Positions 52,301 to 64,000 of a stretch of 64,000 bases of DNA are shown in pieces. The DNA comes from Lonicera japonica (lineage: Eukaryota > Streptophyta > Magnoliopsida > Dipsacales > Caprifoliaceae). The stretch spans positions 81,068,919 through 81,132,918 of the forward strand of contig CM038465.1 of the NCBI GenBank assembly GCA_021464415.1, in the 5' to 3' direction. The notes under the pieces are model-generated. The model saw only the letters and a program-made list of their open reading frames with translations, searched no databases and was not told the DNA's origin. The position numbers and the translations under genes were made by a program. Position 1 is the first letter of the stretch; every line of letters starts with the position of its first letter.

Positions 52301-53510
52301 GCTGCTGTGCTGGATCTCGTACATATGTTCACGAAAAGATATACGATGAATTTGTAGAGAAGGCAAAGGCACGTGCTATGAAACGCGTTGTTGGTGATCC
52401 ATTCAAGGATGGAGTTGAACAAGGTCCTCAGGTAAATTGCTGAACTGATAATTAGGTCATTCATGTGTGAAACTGATCTATATTATTTCCTAGAAGGCAC
52501 GCACATATTTTTACGTTCTAAAATTATTTAGTATGACTACATATATAAAAAATTGTTGGGTATTTTCTCCCAATATTAATGCAGCAGCATTCTTGAACAA
52601 ATCAGATTGATTCCAAGCAATTTGACAAGATCCTTAAGTACATAAGGTCTGGCGTAGACAGTGGAGCTACTCTTGAAAGTGGAGGAGAGAGATTTGGCTC
52701 CAAAGGCTACTTTATTCAACCCACTGTTTTCTCTAATGTCCAGGTATATCTTTACACCACATATAATATGACAATGACAATCCCTATATTTAGGAGGGGT
52801 ATGGGAGAAACTAAGAAAACAGCACTTTTATGTACTAAGAAAATGAGACGAGGAATCAACACTTGGTAAGTTGGCCCCGCAATGAAACAGAACACGCTGG
52901 TTTGAGTTATAGAGAAAAATGGGCCATAGGTGGTATGGGATGAAACTGAATTCTTAAAACTTTAGGGCCCTAATGAACTTTCACGATAGAGGTCTTTCGG
53001 TAGTCACCAGCTCGACCCTGCTTGCTGTAGCACCATGAAAGTTAACATATAATTGCAATAAAAAATTGTAACTTGTGTCAGGATGATATGTTGATTGCAA
53101 GGGATGAGATCTTTGGTCCAGTGCAATCAATTTTGAAGTACAAGTGAGTAACTAACATCATTTTTCTCTAAAAAAAATTGATGTACATAATGCTATTGTA
53201 GTATTTTGATTCTTCACTTGCATCAATCTATTTCAGGGATCTTAACGAAGTGATTAAAAGGGCAAATGCTACTCATTATGGACTGGCTGCAGGGGTGTTC
53301 ACCAAGAACATTGATACTGCCAACACGTTGGTACGAGCATTGAGAGTGGGGACTGTATGGATTAATTGCTTCGATACCTTTGATGCTGCAATTCCTTTTG
53401 GTGGATACAAGATGAGTGGACAAGGCAGAGAAAAAGGAGAGTACGGTCTAAAGAACTACTTACAAGTGAAGGCTGTGGTTACTCAGTTGAGGAATCCAGC
53501 ATGGTTGTAA
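49391..53510 (+). CDS. ALDH2B: Mitochondrial aldehyde dehydrogenase, ALDH2B type
   Basis: This NAD-dependent enzyme oxidises acetaldehyde and other aldehydes to acids. The exons are 49391-49463, 50158-50295, 50428-50570, 50653-50806, 51083-51312, 51481-51570, 52034-52207, 52294-52431, 52606-52743, 53082-53143 and 53237-53510. They sum to 1,614 nt, 537 aa, matching plant ALDH2B proteins. The N-terminus [20 protein letters not shown] is Arg/Ser-rich with no acids, a mitochondrial targeting peptide. Catalytic landmarks are PWNFP (Asn205), LELGGKSPF (Glu304) and [13 protein letters not shown] (middle Cys338 the nucleophile). [10 protein letters not shown] and [19 protein letters not shown] close the fold. 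All introns are GT-AG and all phases agree. In plants this type acts in pollen fermentation or fertility restoration (rf2-like). It converges with the kinase gene, with 575 bases between the stops. Confidence 0.97.
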
Positions 53511-54085
53511 ATCTGCTTACCAAGTTCATCTTTGCTGAATAATACAGATAAGTCATCTTCGCTTCAAACCGCAAACTAGTTGATCTTGATGATGATAATG
53601 ATATTTTTCTCTTCGTTTTGAGACACTGTAACGCTGAATATGTACAATCAACGGTTGATAATAATGAGAAATTGCACTTCTTTCAGCAAAGTTCCGAATT
53701 TGTTATATCCTCTTCTTTTCAAGCATACTGCCCAAAAGTTACACTCTTTTAATTGAAAATTAAAGTCACATTTGAAAGTTGACCCTTCTTCCAAGGGAAG
53801 AGTAACTTTGGCATATACTAATAACAATAAGACTCTGGTGCAATGATCTCTTGCTGATCACTCAATAAATGCTATTTGCATTTGTCATTACTATTTATTA
53901 CGAGCAATATGCTTGTCCCTCTCAAATAAACCACACAGGGTTTTGATTCCGGTTATCTATTCACATCTACGAAAACATTCTTTAGAGGAAGCTAGCAGAA
54001 ATACATCTGTTTTTGATTATCTCCTATTTAAGTCATTCTAACACGTTTGAAGTTTTCAATATGAAAATGAAAGGTTTACTCTATT
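53511..54085. terminator. Shared 3' flank of converging ALDH and receptor kinase genes
   Basis: This holds the 3' UTRs of the two convergent genes. Each poly(A) region must lie here, but I cannot place the sites precisely. Confidence 0.35.
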
Positions 54086-57053
54086 TTAATCGATGCGTAG
54101 TGTGAATTGAGGCTTAACAGACTTCACTCTTGTTGAAATGTCGAGAGCTTTCTCTAGTTTTGAAACCACTTGTTCCATTGACGGTCTTTGCTGCTTAAGC
54201 CCCGTGCATGTCAAAGCCAGCCTTAATACGAGTTCAAAGGCTTCAACCGGGTACTTGTCATCAAGTTTGAGATCAGCAAACTCTGTCATATTCCCACCCC
54301 TAGTGAGGACTTTAGCCTGAGAGAATTAGTGAGAATTAATTAATCAGTGGGCATAAATTTATGAAATTTGGACACTTAATACCAGAGAATCTTCTTGTCT
54401 CACCCTTTTATCCAGAGGCATTGGTTTAGCCAAATCCAGATTAATAACCCTCTGGCCCGATAGAAGTTGTAGAAGCACTATTCCAAAACTATAAACATCA
54501 CCTGAAGAATTAACATGGCGATTCTTCTGATATTCAGGATCCACATAGCCAAATGTTCCTCTCACTTCCGAACTTACATAGGACTGACCCATGTCAATAA
54601 CTTTAGATAGCCCAAAATCAGAGAGTTTCCCTTGAAAGTTATCGCATATCAGAATATTTGTTGGCTGGCCAAAGGAGTAGAAGTTAATAGAAAACAAAGT
54701 TGTAAAATAGAACATAAACCCGAGTGGAAAATAGGTGAAAAGAAATTACCTTGATATCACGATGAACAATGCAGCCTTCAGGATATGTATGGAGAAACCA
54801 GAGACCCCTAGCACAATCAATGGCAATCTCAAGTCTTTGGATCCAAGATAAGTTTCTATCTTTACCTGTTTTTCATCAAATATTTTTAGACCGACCTCTT
54901 GGAAAAAAAAACTGGAAAAAAAAAATTTATAGAAGAATTGAGGCAATGTACCAAAAATCCACTCGGCGAGGTTCCCCTTATGACAGAGCTCGTAAACAAG
55001 AAAGCACTCATCTTCACCCTCACAATGGCCTAGCAAAGTTACAAGATTCGGATGTCTCACGTGTGATAGACTTGTGACTTCCCTAACAAACGTTTCCATT
55101 TCCCCGTCATTGATTATGTGCTTGACTGCTATGTGCTGACCATTGGATAGTGTTCCTTTATACACCTTTCCTGTTAAAATGTAGCTGCATCACATTCACA
55201 TCATAGTTTCTCCTCTGCTCTGCTCTCCACTCCTCTCCTCTTCCTTTTTTTTTTTTGATAAATATATTATTATTTGATTAAATATAGTTTCTCATTTATC
55301 TTGCTCTGGCATGATTTTTGAATGTCTCAAATATAATTGTGTACATCTGATTTTTCATTAACTTTGAATCTTGATTAATAAATACCGAAAATGAATTAAT
55401 TAGTGATAGTGTAACGCTTATGAGACATAAGGATAATTCTCACCAGCTATTCCTTGGCCAATGAAGTTTGATGCACTGAGATTGTCTGTGGCTGAATAAA
55501 CTTGCTTAATTGCTATTTTATGACAACTGGACTCTTCGGAATATGAATCATTTGATTCTGTCAAGGAAAACAAGGAAGAGAACAATTCACAACTGCAATA
55601 TCTATATATTTAATATTTTTAAAAAATTATAATCAAGAGTACTGTAATCTCTACCATCTTCTCCTATTGGGAGCTTTGATTTAACTGGTTTTCTTGATAA
55701 GATCCACGTCGCAACTATTATTATTACTGCAATCCCCACTAGACCTCCAATTAGAACCCACATAGCTGCAATCAGATGAAAGAAGTAAAAGAAAATCAGA
55801 TATACTATGCAAAAAAAAGAAAAATATATTAAAACTGCAACGTAACTTTTCAAATCAAGGCTTCACTTAATTGTTGGGTATCTTCAGAATCTGAAATCTT
55901 GAAACAAATTTTATTTTCTGCCTGAAAGAAAGTAAATATCATTTTTACCCTTACAATTCAAATTCAGAGGCAAGTTAACCTCTTAACCTTTCAGAGGGAA
56001 ATAATGTTGTTAGCCTTCTAATCATAAAATAACCGAACACAGATTTTATCTCTGAAAGTTGAATGAGTTCAGATTTCAGACTTTAGAGGTAAAACAAACA
56101 ACACATTTACTTTTCCAAAATACTGTCTGGTTGGCATGAAAGTTTTGTAGGAAACTAACTAACTAAGCCTTGACATCGAAATGCTAGGAAAAATTTTAGG
56201 GGAATGTTTATGCAAGAAATTGTTGTTGATCAGTGTTACCTGTGCTAACCTGAATCGTCTTTCCCCTCTTCTTCACTCCTTCATCGTCTGCATAAACGAA
56301 CATCGAAATAAGAATCTAAAATTGCATAAATGACAAACTTACTTGCAGACAGAAAACTAAATTCGCTAACACAATACTAGTTTTATTACCTAGAGGAAGA
56401 GTTTTTCCGCCAAGGCACTTATAAACTGCCTCAAGACCTTTATCATCATAAATCCGCTGACTTATCAACGAAACCAACACTGCAAATTTACAAACATTGG
56501 ATTCAACATTAACCGACATACCCATACTTTCCCACCTCCTCAAACAAGAACTACAAGCGTTGTCCGATTCACCATTCAAACTCAAAACCTTACAATCTTC
56601 ACTTAAACTTTTCAATCTTTTTCCTAGTTTATCAACAACATCCTTAACAGTGTAATTGGAGCAGCCACCGAACCCACTTGTTAGCTTTTCGATTCCACAG
56701 CTGAAAACATAACGATTAATGCTCTTCATTGAAGCTAAGCACACGTTTTGCTCTGCTGAATTCAAGAATATTTGACCCATTTGGTTAGCCCGCTGACCCA
56801 GCCCGTCTAAGTATCCATTAAAAGTTGAACCGCAACAATTGTTGCTGAGGAAGCCGCCCCAGTTTCCTGATGTGCAATTTGAGTTGTTCTCGGGTGAAGA
56901 AAGTCGAAGATCGAGTAGACAACTAGTGTTTGGGGACAGGGGAAATGCAGATTTAATAATGATAAAGAAAGCAAAGAGTGCAATTAATGAAGAAGATGGT
57001 TTTTTATGCTTTGTGTGATTAAGGAAGTGAGGATTTGATGAGGATATAGCCAT
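54086..57053 (-). CDS. Receptor-like protein kinase with Cys-rich (SPARK-type) ectodomain
   Basis: The exons (minus) are 57053-56390, 56287-56240, 55765-55655, 55557-55444, 55170-54952, 54865-54750, 54664-54404 and 54316-54086, for 587 aa. A Met 16 codons upstream (57101) is possible, but 57053 better fits a signal peptide (hydrophobic core at residues 22-37). The ectodomain to about 221 has many Cys, with CTSGNWGGFLSNNCCGSTFN and CSSCLRRWE, as in SPARK-domain kinases. The membrane segment is about 238-260 (MWVLIGGLVGIAVIIIVATW). The kinase has the loop GQGIAG (308-313), Lys329, HRDIK (Asp422), DFG (Asp440) and GYVDPEY, so it is probably active. The end is KPQFTLRID. The ligand is unknown. 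All introns are GT-AG. The ectodomain name is from memory of the family and less certain than the kinase call. Confidence 0.92.
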
Positions 57054-58252
57054 GGATGGAGTAATAATATCAGAGTAAATTAAGAAAAGTTTTGTTATCA
57101 CTGACTAAAAGATAGATTGGTTATTGAAAACTGGAATTTTACATATCTTTCTTTATCAGAAGAGCTCGAGGACCATTGAAATTGCTCAGATTTTTCATTT
57201 GTGATATATACGGGGAGAGAGGAGTTGGTTAATATTTGAACATGAGAGACATGCCATACAGAACCGGCCAGTATGGGATATATTGATTATGTGATAGTGG
57301 AATTAATAACAATAATAATAATAATAATAATAATGCAACGAATAGAATAAATAAATAAATGAATATATATATATAGATTCTAATAAGGAAGGAATTAAAT
57401 TTTGTTCTCCAACTGTGTGAGTGACGCAAAAAAACGACAAATTGCCGGAGATGGCAAAGTCAAAGAGGACTGAATGGGAAAACCTTGTTTTCTGATTTGT
57501 TTATGTAATAATATACCACCAGACCACTTTGTAGTATAAAATAACAAAGCACGTAGCTCTAAATATAACGTTACTTATTATTTGTCCAGTATACTATAGC
57601 TGATGGGTACCACCCCAGCTTACACTTGTCTTTTAATACTAATCTATATTATAAAACAAAAATATTTATAATAAAATAATAAATCACTCCAATGTTTCAT
57701 ATTACGGAGTAATTTGTAATGATATTAATACTTTTATACCATTAAATCACTTTTATACACACAATAAATTCTCAAATCAACACAACATTTACTTACATAC
57801 AAAACTATGTAGTTTAGAAAACATATCAACTGAAATAAAATAAGAAAAATATATTAATATTAATTTGGACAAAAATACTCTTCAAAAGTAATCAGATGGT
57901 GCGGGGATTGTGAGATCTATAAAAAAAAAGAAAAAGGAAAAAAAAATGTTACAATAACTAAACGATCTTTAGAATTTTGTATAAAACTGGCCACATATTA
58001 CTTATGCCTGTGGACAAATCATAAAATGACGATATATGTACCAACTTAAATGACAAATTAGTAACATTGGCCGGTGTGAGTGTGTGGTCAAAGTCTGCTT
58101 GCTTAGATCAAGGTAGTTATTTTTACCCTCCTGCAAGATCAAGTGAAAGCCGGCCGGATGACATGGCTTTTAGAGTACCTGACCTCCGTGAAGAAATTCT
58201 ATCACAGCTAGCTAGCGCAACAAATTAATACTAGCTATTTGGCATTACAATT
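57054..58252. other. Upstream region of the receptor kinase and AT-rich spacer
   Basis: The right-hand flank of the kinase start is AT-rich, with an (ATA)n tract near 57307-57334. I see no gene in the rest. Confidence 0.4.
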
Positions 58253-60505
58253 TCACCCTTCTCGATCAGTTTTAAGGGTGAAGTCTGATGTACCACTTGT
58301 AGCTCCTATCAACTGAAAATAAAGACAAGCTTACAAACAAGAAATGTATGAGTTTATAGCCACATTACATTAAGCTTTTTGGTTAGGCAGTAGAAGTGTA
58401 GTTATGAATATGAATATATATGAAGAAGTAAATTACGTACGTACCTTGGTGACATTAGGATGATGACCCAACTGATTCCAAACAGAAACTTGCTAAATGA
58501 AAGCTTAATTTGCTTACCGATTCTACTGTAGCATTTGTTTCGTCAGCCTCGCTCCCCAAGTCAATCACCTTGACTGAGAAATTGAATTAAAATTATACTG
58601 TTAGCTAGGTTTACTTCAATTTACATTAACCTGGGGAAATTTTTAATTAGAAAAGCCTGAATTGATAGTTAAACTTTCATTTTAGTTCATTTTTTCAACT
58701 ACAAGTCAAAATATATGGGTACTAGATCGAACATTCAAAACTATTTTTAGTTTTATAGCATCTTTTGTGACAATTTTCAGTAAGGACGATTTTTGCAATA
58801 CCCGTACCTATTTTTTTTTTTGAAAATATCCTTGTTTTTCATCGAGTTATATTGAAGTCGCATACGGAACAAAACAATCAATGTATCTACATTATAACTT
58901 ACTCATACTCTCAGATTTTGTTTATAAGAAGTGATAGTTTAAATGTAATTATATATATATATTTTATTGATGATTATTGGATTAAACTTCGTAAAGATTT
59001 TTTTGTTGAGATAAAGAAAAGATAAAATTATATATATTGTTGTAGGTGGTGTATTTGTGTATTGAATGGAACCGGCGTAGATCCGACTCAAACCGGTAAA
59101 GATGATAATTGGATCAAGTTTTATGATAGGTTTTTATTGATTTCTTCCCCCAGCTCTAATGGCTTCTTTTCTATCTGAGAGGGAGAGAGTCCTCCTTCTT
59201 ACAAGTTTCCTCTTCTATTTATATATATCTTTCGTACTCTCCAAACTAGATTAGGTCATAAGTAAAATGACCATAAAGGGTATAACTCATGGTCCTTGTG
59301 ATCTTCCTCTCTTCCTTCCATGTGAGGGAAGCGTATTTATTGTAATTAACTTCTTGCACTTTACACGTGTCACCTTGTCATTTATTCTTGTAGTAAGCAT
59401 TTATCATGCTATATTGTCACAGGTGTCACTATCTTATTGGTTAGAACGCTCATATCGGCATTTTCTCTATCAGTAGACCTGAAACCTTACTTAACTCGAT
59501 TATCTCTTACTCGGCGCAAGACTACCCTTTGCTCAGTGTGATATCATAATTAATTCGACGCGTATCCTGTATTGCCCTTTATGTTGTTGGTCCTTATTCA
59601 TAACCCGTTATATCTTTTATAATATATAAATCTTGTTTTGTCTATTCGGTCCATAAAGGAACACTAAAATTATGCCCCCACAATTGCTAATATAGTTTTA
59701 AATTTATTTTATGAATATCATATAAAACCTTATAAAAATTCTTCTCGTAAAATAATCGTATCCTATATTTTATGCAGTCAATAATCACATTAATCAACTT
59801 AATTATTTAAAGGTGGAAAATTAAGAAAATCAAAATAATAATAATAATAATAATAATAAAAGTGAAAGTGAAATTTTTTCGGGGTATTTTTTTATTCCAC
59901 TAATTCCAACTATTAGGTACGAGAGTTTTGGTGAAAAGATGAAAAATAAGTTAAGTGGTAAAGGTGATATCTTTTTTATTTTTAAGTTTTTTCATGAAGA
60001 AATTTTCTTTGCTTGGTGGTGAGTAAAAATTTTTCACTAAAAATATTGAAAGATGGAATGATAAAGGATGTATACTTATAAAATGAGCAACATTTTTCAC
60101 CTTATTTTCTATCTTTTCACACAAACTAATTAAATTTATTTTTCTTTTCCATCTTTACAATCAAACAGAGCATTATGATATAAATTAATGTCTAACTGCA
60201 AGATATAATATCCGATGTTGAACCAAATTAATATAGGTAGATATGATATCATATCCTTCCTATTATCAAATAAATGTCCTCCCCAGTCTAGGACCAATTA
60301 CAGATACATATATATATATAATATATATTCCTTTCCATATCCCGTGAACCAGAAGCAAAAGAAAAAAAAAAAAAAAAAAAATCCTATAGTATAGAAAGAT
60401 GTGGGGGATACGGGTACCTGCGACGTCGTTACCATTGTAAGAACCACTGTGAATTAAGAGTAGTAGCAGTAGTACGAAAACCAAAGGTGCCACAATTATT
60501 AGCAA
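58253..60505 (-). CDS. Possible small membrane-anchored protein gene or relic, three exons, start not found
   Basis: Three minus-strand segments join in phase through GT-AG sites: about 60505-60418, 58573-58518 and 58312-58253. The first reads KSQLLIIVAPLVFVLLLLLL, a strong membrane or signal segment, then IHSGSYNGNDVA. The second reads VKVIDLGSEADETNATVES and the third LIGATSGTSDFTLKTDREG and stop. No ATG precedes the first segment in frame; the codon before KSQ is ATC, with a stop just upstream. A leader with a TATA-like TATATATATTTATACAA (minus, about 60695-60711) lies above it. The 1.8-kb first intron contains a solo LTR and a MITE. I do not recognise the product. It may be a young or decayed gene, a non-ATG start, or an unseen first exon. 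Confidence 0.3.
59041..59682 (-). repeat. Solo LTR, 642 bp
   Basis: On the minus strand it starts TGTGGGGGCATAATTTTAGT and ends CACCACCTACA. Flanking 5 bases are ATTGT (59036-59040) and ATTGC (59683-59687), a one-mismatch duplication. No internal region is present. The start with TGTGGGGGCA resembles plant Ty3/gypsy LTRs, but this is only a guess. Confidence 0.65.
59916..60172. mobile_element. MITE family A copy 5
   Basis: It is flanked by TTA (59913-59915 and 60173-60175). The body closely matches the copy at 37888 (shared TTTTTTCATGAAGAAATTTT and CACACAAACTAATTAAATTT-type blocks), and the right end reads CAATCAAACAGAGCA. The left end is decayed. Confidence 0.85.
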
Positions 60506-60719
60506 TTGGCTTTTGATTTACGATCGAGAAGCTTAGTGTGATCAATCGACTATTGCTGAACCTAACCCTCATCAGCTTACTTTTTTGCTTGCTCAATAAT
60601 ACATGACCACTCGTAATCTTCCTCCCACTCACTTCTTCTATTCCTTTCATAAGGAATTGGCCGGATACCTCTTTAATATCTCTTTATTTTCTCCCGTTGT
60701 ATAAATATATATATATACT

Positions 60720-61064
60720 AGTTAGTAAACCCGTGGGATGCACGGGTGTATTGCTAAATTAGGTTTTTTTTTTTATTTATTTATAATGTTTTTTGCTGTT
60801 GCGTTTTACAAAAGTAAAAAAAGTAATCTCAATATCACATATTTATATACTTACAACAATAATTGATAAATCTCACAACAATATTTTTAGTTGTTTCACA
60901 AACTTTAAAAATAGATTAATGCAAAACTATGTTACATTTTATACATAAAGCCATTACCAAATGAAAGAATGAGCTAGTTATTGAAGTAATTAAGAGCATT
61001 AATTACAAGCCATGTGGCGTTCAAATAAAGATATCTTATCACTCCTCCCATTTTATATATATAC
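60720..61064. other. AT-rich intergenic DNA, no gene seen
   Basis: Nothing recognisable was found between the possible small gene and the Sirevirus-like LTR. Confidence 0.4.
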
Positions 61065-62630
61065 TGTTGATCTTAAAGTCAATTAATCTTATTTTGATAA
61101 TTACAATAAATTAATAAAGTGTTATTTAACTCGGTTGTTCCAATGATAATAGCCATTTTAACCGACATATCTTCCGACCAAGTGTAACTTTAAACCGAAG
61201 CAAATCTCACACAAGCTTTACAAACGCCTCTACTCACAAGAAATGAACTCAAGTGATATACAAAGCCAAGAAAAGATCTAGATTATCATGCAAGTGAAGA
61301 TATGCACAAGAATGATCTCCACATGTTCTACAAGTTATCAAAACCAAGAAAGGATCAAGAACATCAAACAAATAAAGATACGCACAAGAAAATCAAGCAT
61401 CACGAAGACTCGAATTATCATTAAATGGATTGAGTGCTTAGATTTTATGTAAAGATACTTTATTGATCAAATCCCTATAGCTCAAACATATTCTTACATC
61501 TTTTAAAGATTGATTCAAACTAGCTTGAAATTGAATTTATTTGAAAAACATCATTTTACAAAAACCGAGTTTCAAATTAAATTCATATTAATTTTAAATG
61601 ATCATATTTTAAGCTCTAATAAAAATAGGTATCTTAGAAACATATCTTTGAGGTTCAAAAATCATTAGAATTTTATTTGGAACTAAATTGTTAAATTGCA
61701 AAAATATTTTTATTTTAAATTTAAAATTCGCTCAATTTTTACCCAGTTTTGATCTAACAGTAAGATGGAGGCCTTCCCGAACTCCGATCATTTTGAATTT
61801 TTACAGTAGTTAGACAACATCTCCTGACACTTTTGACTAAAATTTGAGCATGATCCAACGGTCAAATTGGGAGAAATTAACAAAACAAATTTAAATTTTT
61901 TTGTCAAAACTAGCTGTTGGAAAGTTTGAAAATGTACACCTTGGAGCCAAAACCTCTCTTAATCATCTTCAACGGCCATATGGTTTTGCAAGCTATAAAT
62001 ATGAGGTCCTAGACATGTTTTAACATACCTTGAATCATTCTAATACTCTATTATTCATATATTCAAATATACAAAGATTCAAGAACACATTTTGATCAAT
62101 CTTTCATTTTTGAGCTATATACTTTGATCAATTTTGATATCTCTTAGTGTGGGCTTCATTTGTATTTTGTTATACACAAGAGAGATATTGTACATTGGTG
62201 TTAGCCACCAAAACTTATTCAAATCATATTTGTGAGAAGTGTATCTCATAGAATAGAAAGAGGAATTTCTTGTGAAAGTATTAAAGGTGTTTCAATACTT
62301 GTAAGAGTGTGTGGGAAGAATACACTTGTAGAGGTTTGATCTTCACCCGAAAGGAGATCGGTTATAATGAAAATTTTCGGGGAACTAACCGAGCGCGGAG
62401 TAAGGGAACAAGCCGAACCGTGTGGACAAAAAATCTTCAACTTCGATCGGTTCAATCTTTCTATCTCTTGCTCTATTATATTGTGCTATTTATTCATTGT
62501 GTTTGGAATTAACTTGTTCTTGATTGCTTGATAAATATAGACATTAAATATTTTTAAATTATTTTTAAAAATCCGATTAAGTTTTTAAAAACCCTATTCA
62601 CCCCCCCTTTAGTGTATTTTCCGACCTACA
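61065..62630 (+). repeat. 5' LTR of a Sirevirus-like Ty1/copia element
   Basis: It starts TGTTGATCTTAAAGTC and ends GACCTACA, directly before a primer-binding site. Its 3' part has CCCTATTCACCCCCCC, a phrase typical of SIRE/Maximus LTRs. Length is about 1.57 kb, long as expected for that lineage. The partner LTR is beyond the window, so the start is inferred from TG and family resemblance only; another TG at 61136 is possible. Confidence 0.75.
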
Positions 62631-62631
62631 A

Positions 62632-62643
62632 TTGGTATCAGAG
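62632..62643 (+). other. Primer-binding site of the Sirevirus-like element
   Basis: ATTGGTATCAGAGG follows the LTR end; TTGGTATCAGAGG matches the initiator tRNA-Met binding site used by plant copia elements. Confidence 0.85.
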
Positions 62644-62686
62644 GTTGTACTCTTGTTTTGATTTAACAATCTTAGAGTTTACGATC

Positions 62687-64000
62687 ATGTCTATTTATCA
62701 AGGAACCGGAATTAACGAAGGTTCTTTCACCACTAGACCACATCTATTTGATGGCAAAAATTATAGTTATTGGAAAAGTCGTATGTGTACTTTCCTTCAA
62801 GCTAGTGATTTTGAACAATGGAAGGTTACACTCATTGGACTTTGTAAGATTACCAAAATCGATGAAAAGGGTATAGTCACTCCTAAATCTATTTTCGAAT
62901 ATGATGAGAATGATATTAAGAAAATTCAATTTAATGCTAAAGCCTTGAATGCTCTACATTGTGCATTAACTATAGATGAATACAACAAGATTTCTAGTTG
63001 TAAAACCGCCAAAGAAATTTGGGATAAATTAGAAGTTGCCTATGAAGGAACTTCACAAGTTAAGGATGATAATATTAATATGCTCGTTCATGATTATGAA
63101 CTTTTCAAAATAGAGCGTAATGAATCACTTGCTTCTATGTATAGTAGGTTCTCTATTATTACTAATGCTTTAGATCTTCTTGGAAAGGAATATTCTAATG
63201 AGGATAAGATTCGAAAGATTCTTAGAACTCTTCCCAAAAAATGGAGACCCAAAGTAACGGCTATTCAAGAAGCCAAGAATTTCAAGACGCTAAGCATAGA
63301 TGAACTCTTGGGTTCACTTAAAACCCATGAGAAGGAATTGGCAAGAGAAGAAAAAAGTGATTCAAAAGCCAAAAAGTATCTAGCTCTCAAAGCAACTCAA
63401 CTAGATAATGATGAAGAGTTGATGATAGAAGATGAGGATATGGCTCTTCTTTCTAGAAAATTCATAAAATTTCTAGCCAAGAAGAAGAAATTTCAAGGTA
63501 AAAGAAACAACTTTGATCCGTCATCAAGAAGGAACAATGATCGATCTATTCAACCAAGAGTTAAAAATGAAGAAGAAAAGAAGTGTTTCCATTGCCATGA
63601 ACCAGGGCATTTCAAAACAAATTGCCCGGTTAGAAGAAAGGAAAGAAGAGACAAAAGAGACAAAGTCTTCGAGCAAGTACGACACGCCCTCAAAGGTACT
63701 TGGAGTGATTCCGAAGAATGTGAATCTAATGCCGATTCTAGCGACAAGGAAACGGCAAATCTTTGCCTTATGGCAAGAGACGATGAGGTACACTCTTCTT
63801 ATGACTCATCTAGTGATGATAATGCATCTATTAATAATGATATACATGATGAGAATGACTATGAAGAATTATATGATATGTTTGATGAATTGCATAAAAG
63901 GTTTAAAAATTTGTCTAAAATGTATGCTAGCCTCAAAAAGGAAAATTTGATTATTTCTAGCAAGTGTGAAAACTTTGAGAAAGAAAATGCATTTTTGAAA
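62687..64000 (+). CDS. Gag part of a Sirevirus-like copia polyprotein, open to the window edge
   Basis: From ATG at 62687 the frame is open for 438 codons with no stop to the last base. It begins MSIYQGTGINEGSFTTRPHL and FDGKNYSYWKSRM, the standard copia gag start (UBN2/DUF4219-like). Then come EIWDKLEVAYEGTSQVKD, ILRTLPKKWRPKVTAIQEAK and a CCHC zinc knuckle CFHCHEPGHFKTNC near residue 300. An acidic, Asp/Ser-rich stretch and a Lys/Glu-rich, coiled-coil-like end follow. Gag packages element RNA in virus-like particles. Unlike the copia copy at 10354-14331, this one shows no damage so far, and protease to RNase H should follow beyond the edge. Frames seen at 63513-63950 and on the opposite strand are shadows of it. 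Confidence 0.92.
   Translation, partial: MSIYQGTGINEGSFTTRPHLFDGKNYSYWKSRMCTFLQASDFEQWKVTLIGLCKITKIDEKGIVTPKSIFEYDENDIKKIQFNAKALNALHCALTIDEYNKISSCKTAKEIWDKLEVAYEGTSQVKDDNINMLVHDYELFKIERNESLASMYSRFSIITNALDLLGKEYSNEDKIRKILRTLPKKWRPKVTAIQEAKNFKTLSIDELLGSLKTHEKELAREEKSDSKAKKYLALKATQLDNDEELMIEDEDMALLSRKFIKFLAKKKKFQGKRNNFDPSSRRNNDRSIQPRVKNEEEKKCFHCHEPGHFKTNCPVRRKERRDKRDKVFEQVRHALKGTWSDSEECESNADSSDKETANLCLMARDDEVHSSYDSSSDDNASINNDIHDENDYEELYDMFDELHKRFKNLSKMYASLKKENLIISSKCENFEKENAFLK

Overview
The window is nuclear DNA of a flowering plant, very probably a eudicot. It is AT-rich, its genes have many GT-AG introns, and the spaces between genes hold Ty1/copia LTR elements, LINEs, a SINE and many MITEs. 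I cannot name the species. There are no bacterial operons, CRISPR arrays or rRNA genes.

Genes. Four genes can be rebuilt exon by exon from reading frame and splice sites. (1) A KUP6-type HAK/KUP/KT potassium transporter, minus strand, 16671-20958, 8 exons, 778 aa. (2) Spermidine synthase, minus, 39906-43213, 9 exons, 320 aa. (3) A mitochondrial ALDH2B-type aldehyde dehydrogenase, plus, 49391-53510, 11 exons, 537 aa. (4) A receptor-like kinase with a Cys-rich, probably SPARK-type ectodomain, minus, 54086-57053, 8 exons, 587 aa; it converges on the ALDH gene. At the left edge, 1487-1522 (minus) encodes the N-terminus typical of AP-1 gamma-adaptin, so the window appears to start inside the first intron of that gene. 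A weak small minus-strand gene or relic lies at 58253-60505.

Mobile DNA. A full-length Ty1/copia element (8841-15894) has nearly identical LTRs but five in-frame stops in gag-pol. A second copia element, Sirevirus-like, begins at 61065 and runs off the right edge with an open gag. There are three LINE remnants, two solo LTRs (one with a perfect 5-bp target duplication), a TRIM-like mini-retroelement, a SINE, a MULE with a perfect 9-bp duplication carrying a short ORF, a hAT-type element with a perfect 8-bp duplication, and several MITE families. One MITE family has five copies in the window. A 2.5-kb element with inverted ends and repeated ACTCGGT motifs lies at 4719-7232. A divergent tandem array of about 210-bp units lies at 46609-47585.

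The genes are independent housekeeping or signalling genes, not a cluster: K+ transport, polyamine synthesis, aldehyde detoxification and membrane signalling. Two of the roughly 32 introns use a GC donor that the reading frame requires, and a third may. I found no convincing novel biological system. The items most worth checking are the MULE-borne ORF, the copia element with five stops between near-identical LTRs, the GC-AG introns, the tandem array and the ACTCGGT element. All splice models come from reading frame and family knowledge, not transcripts.
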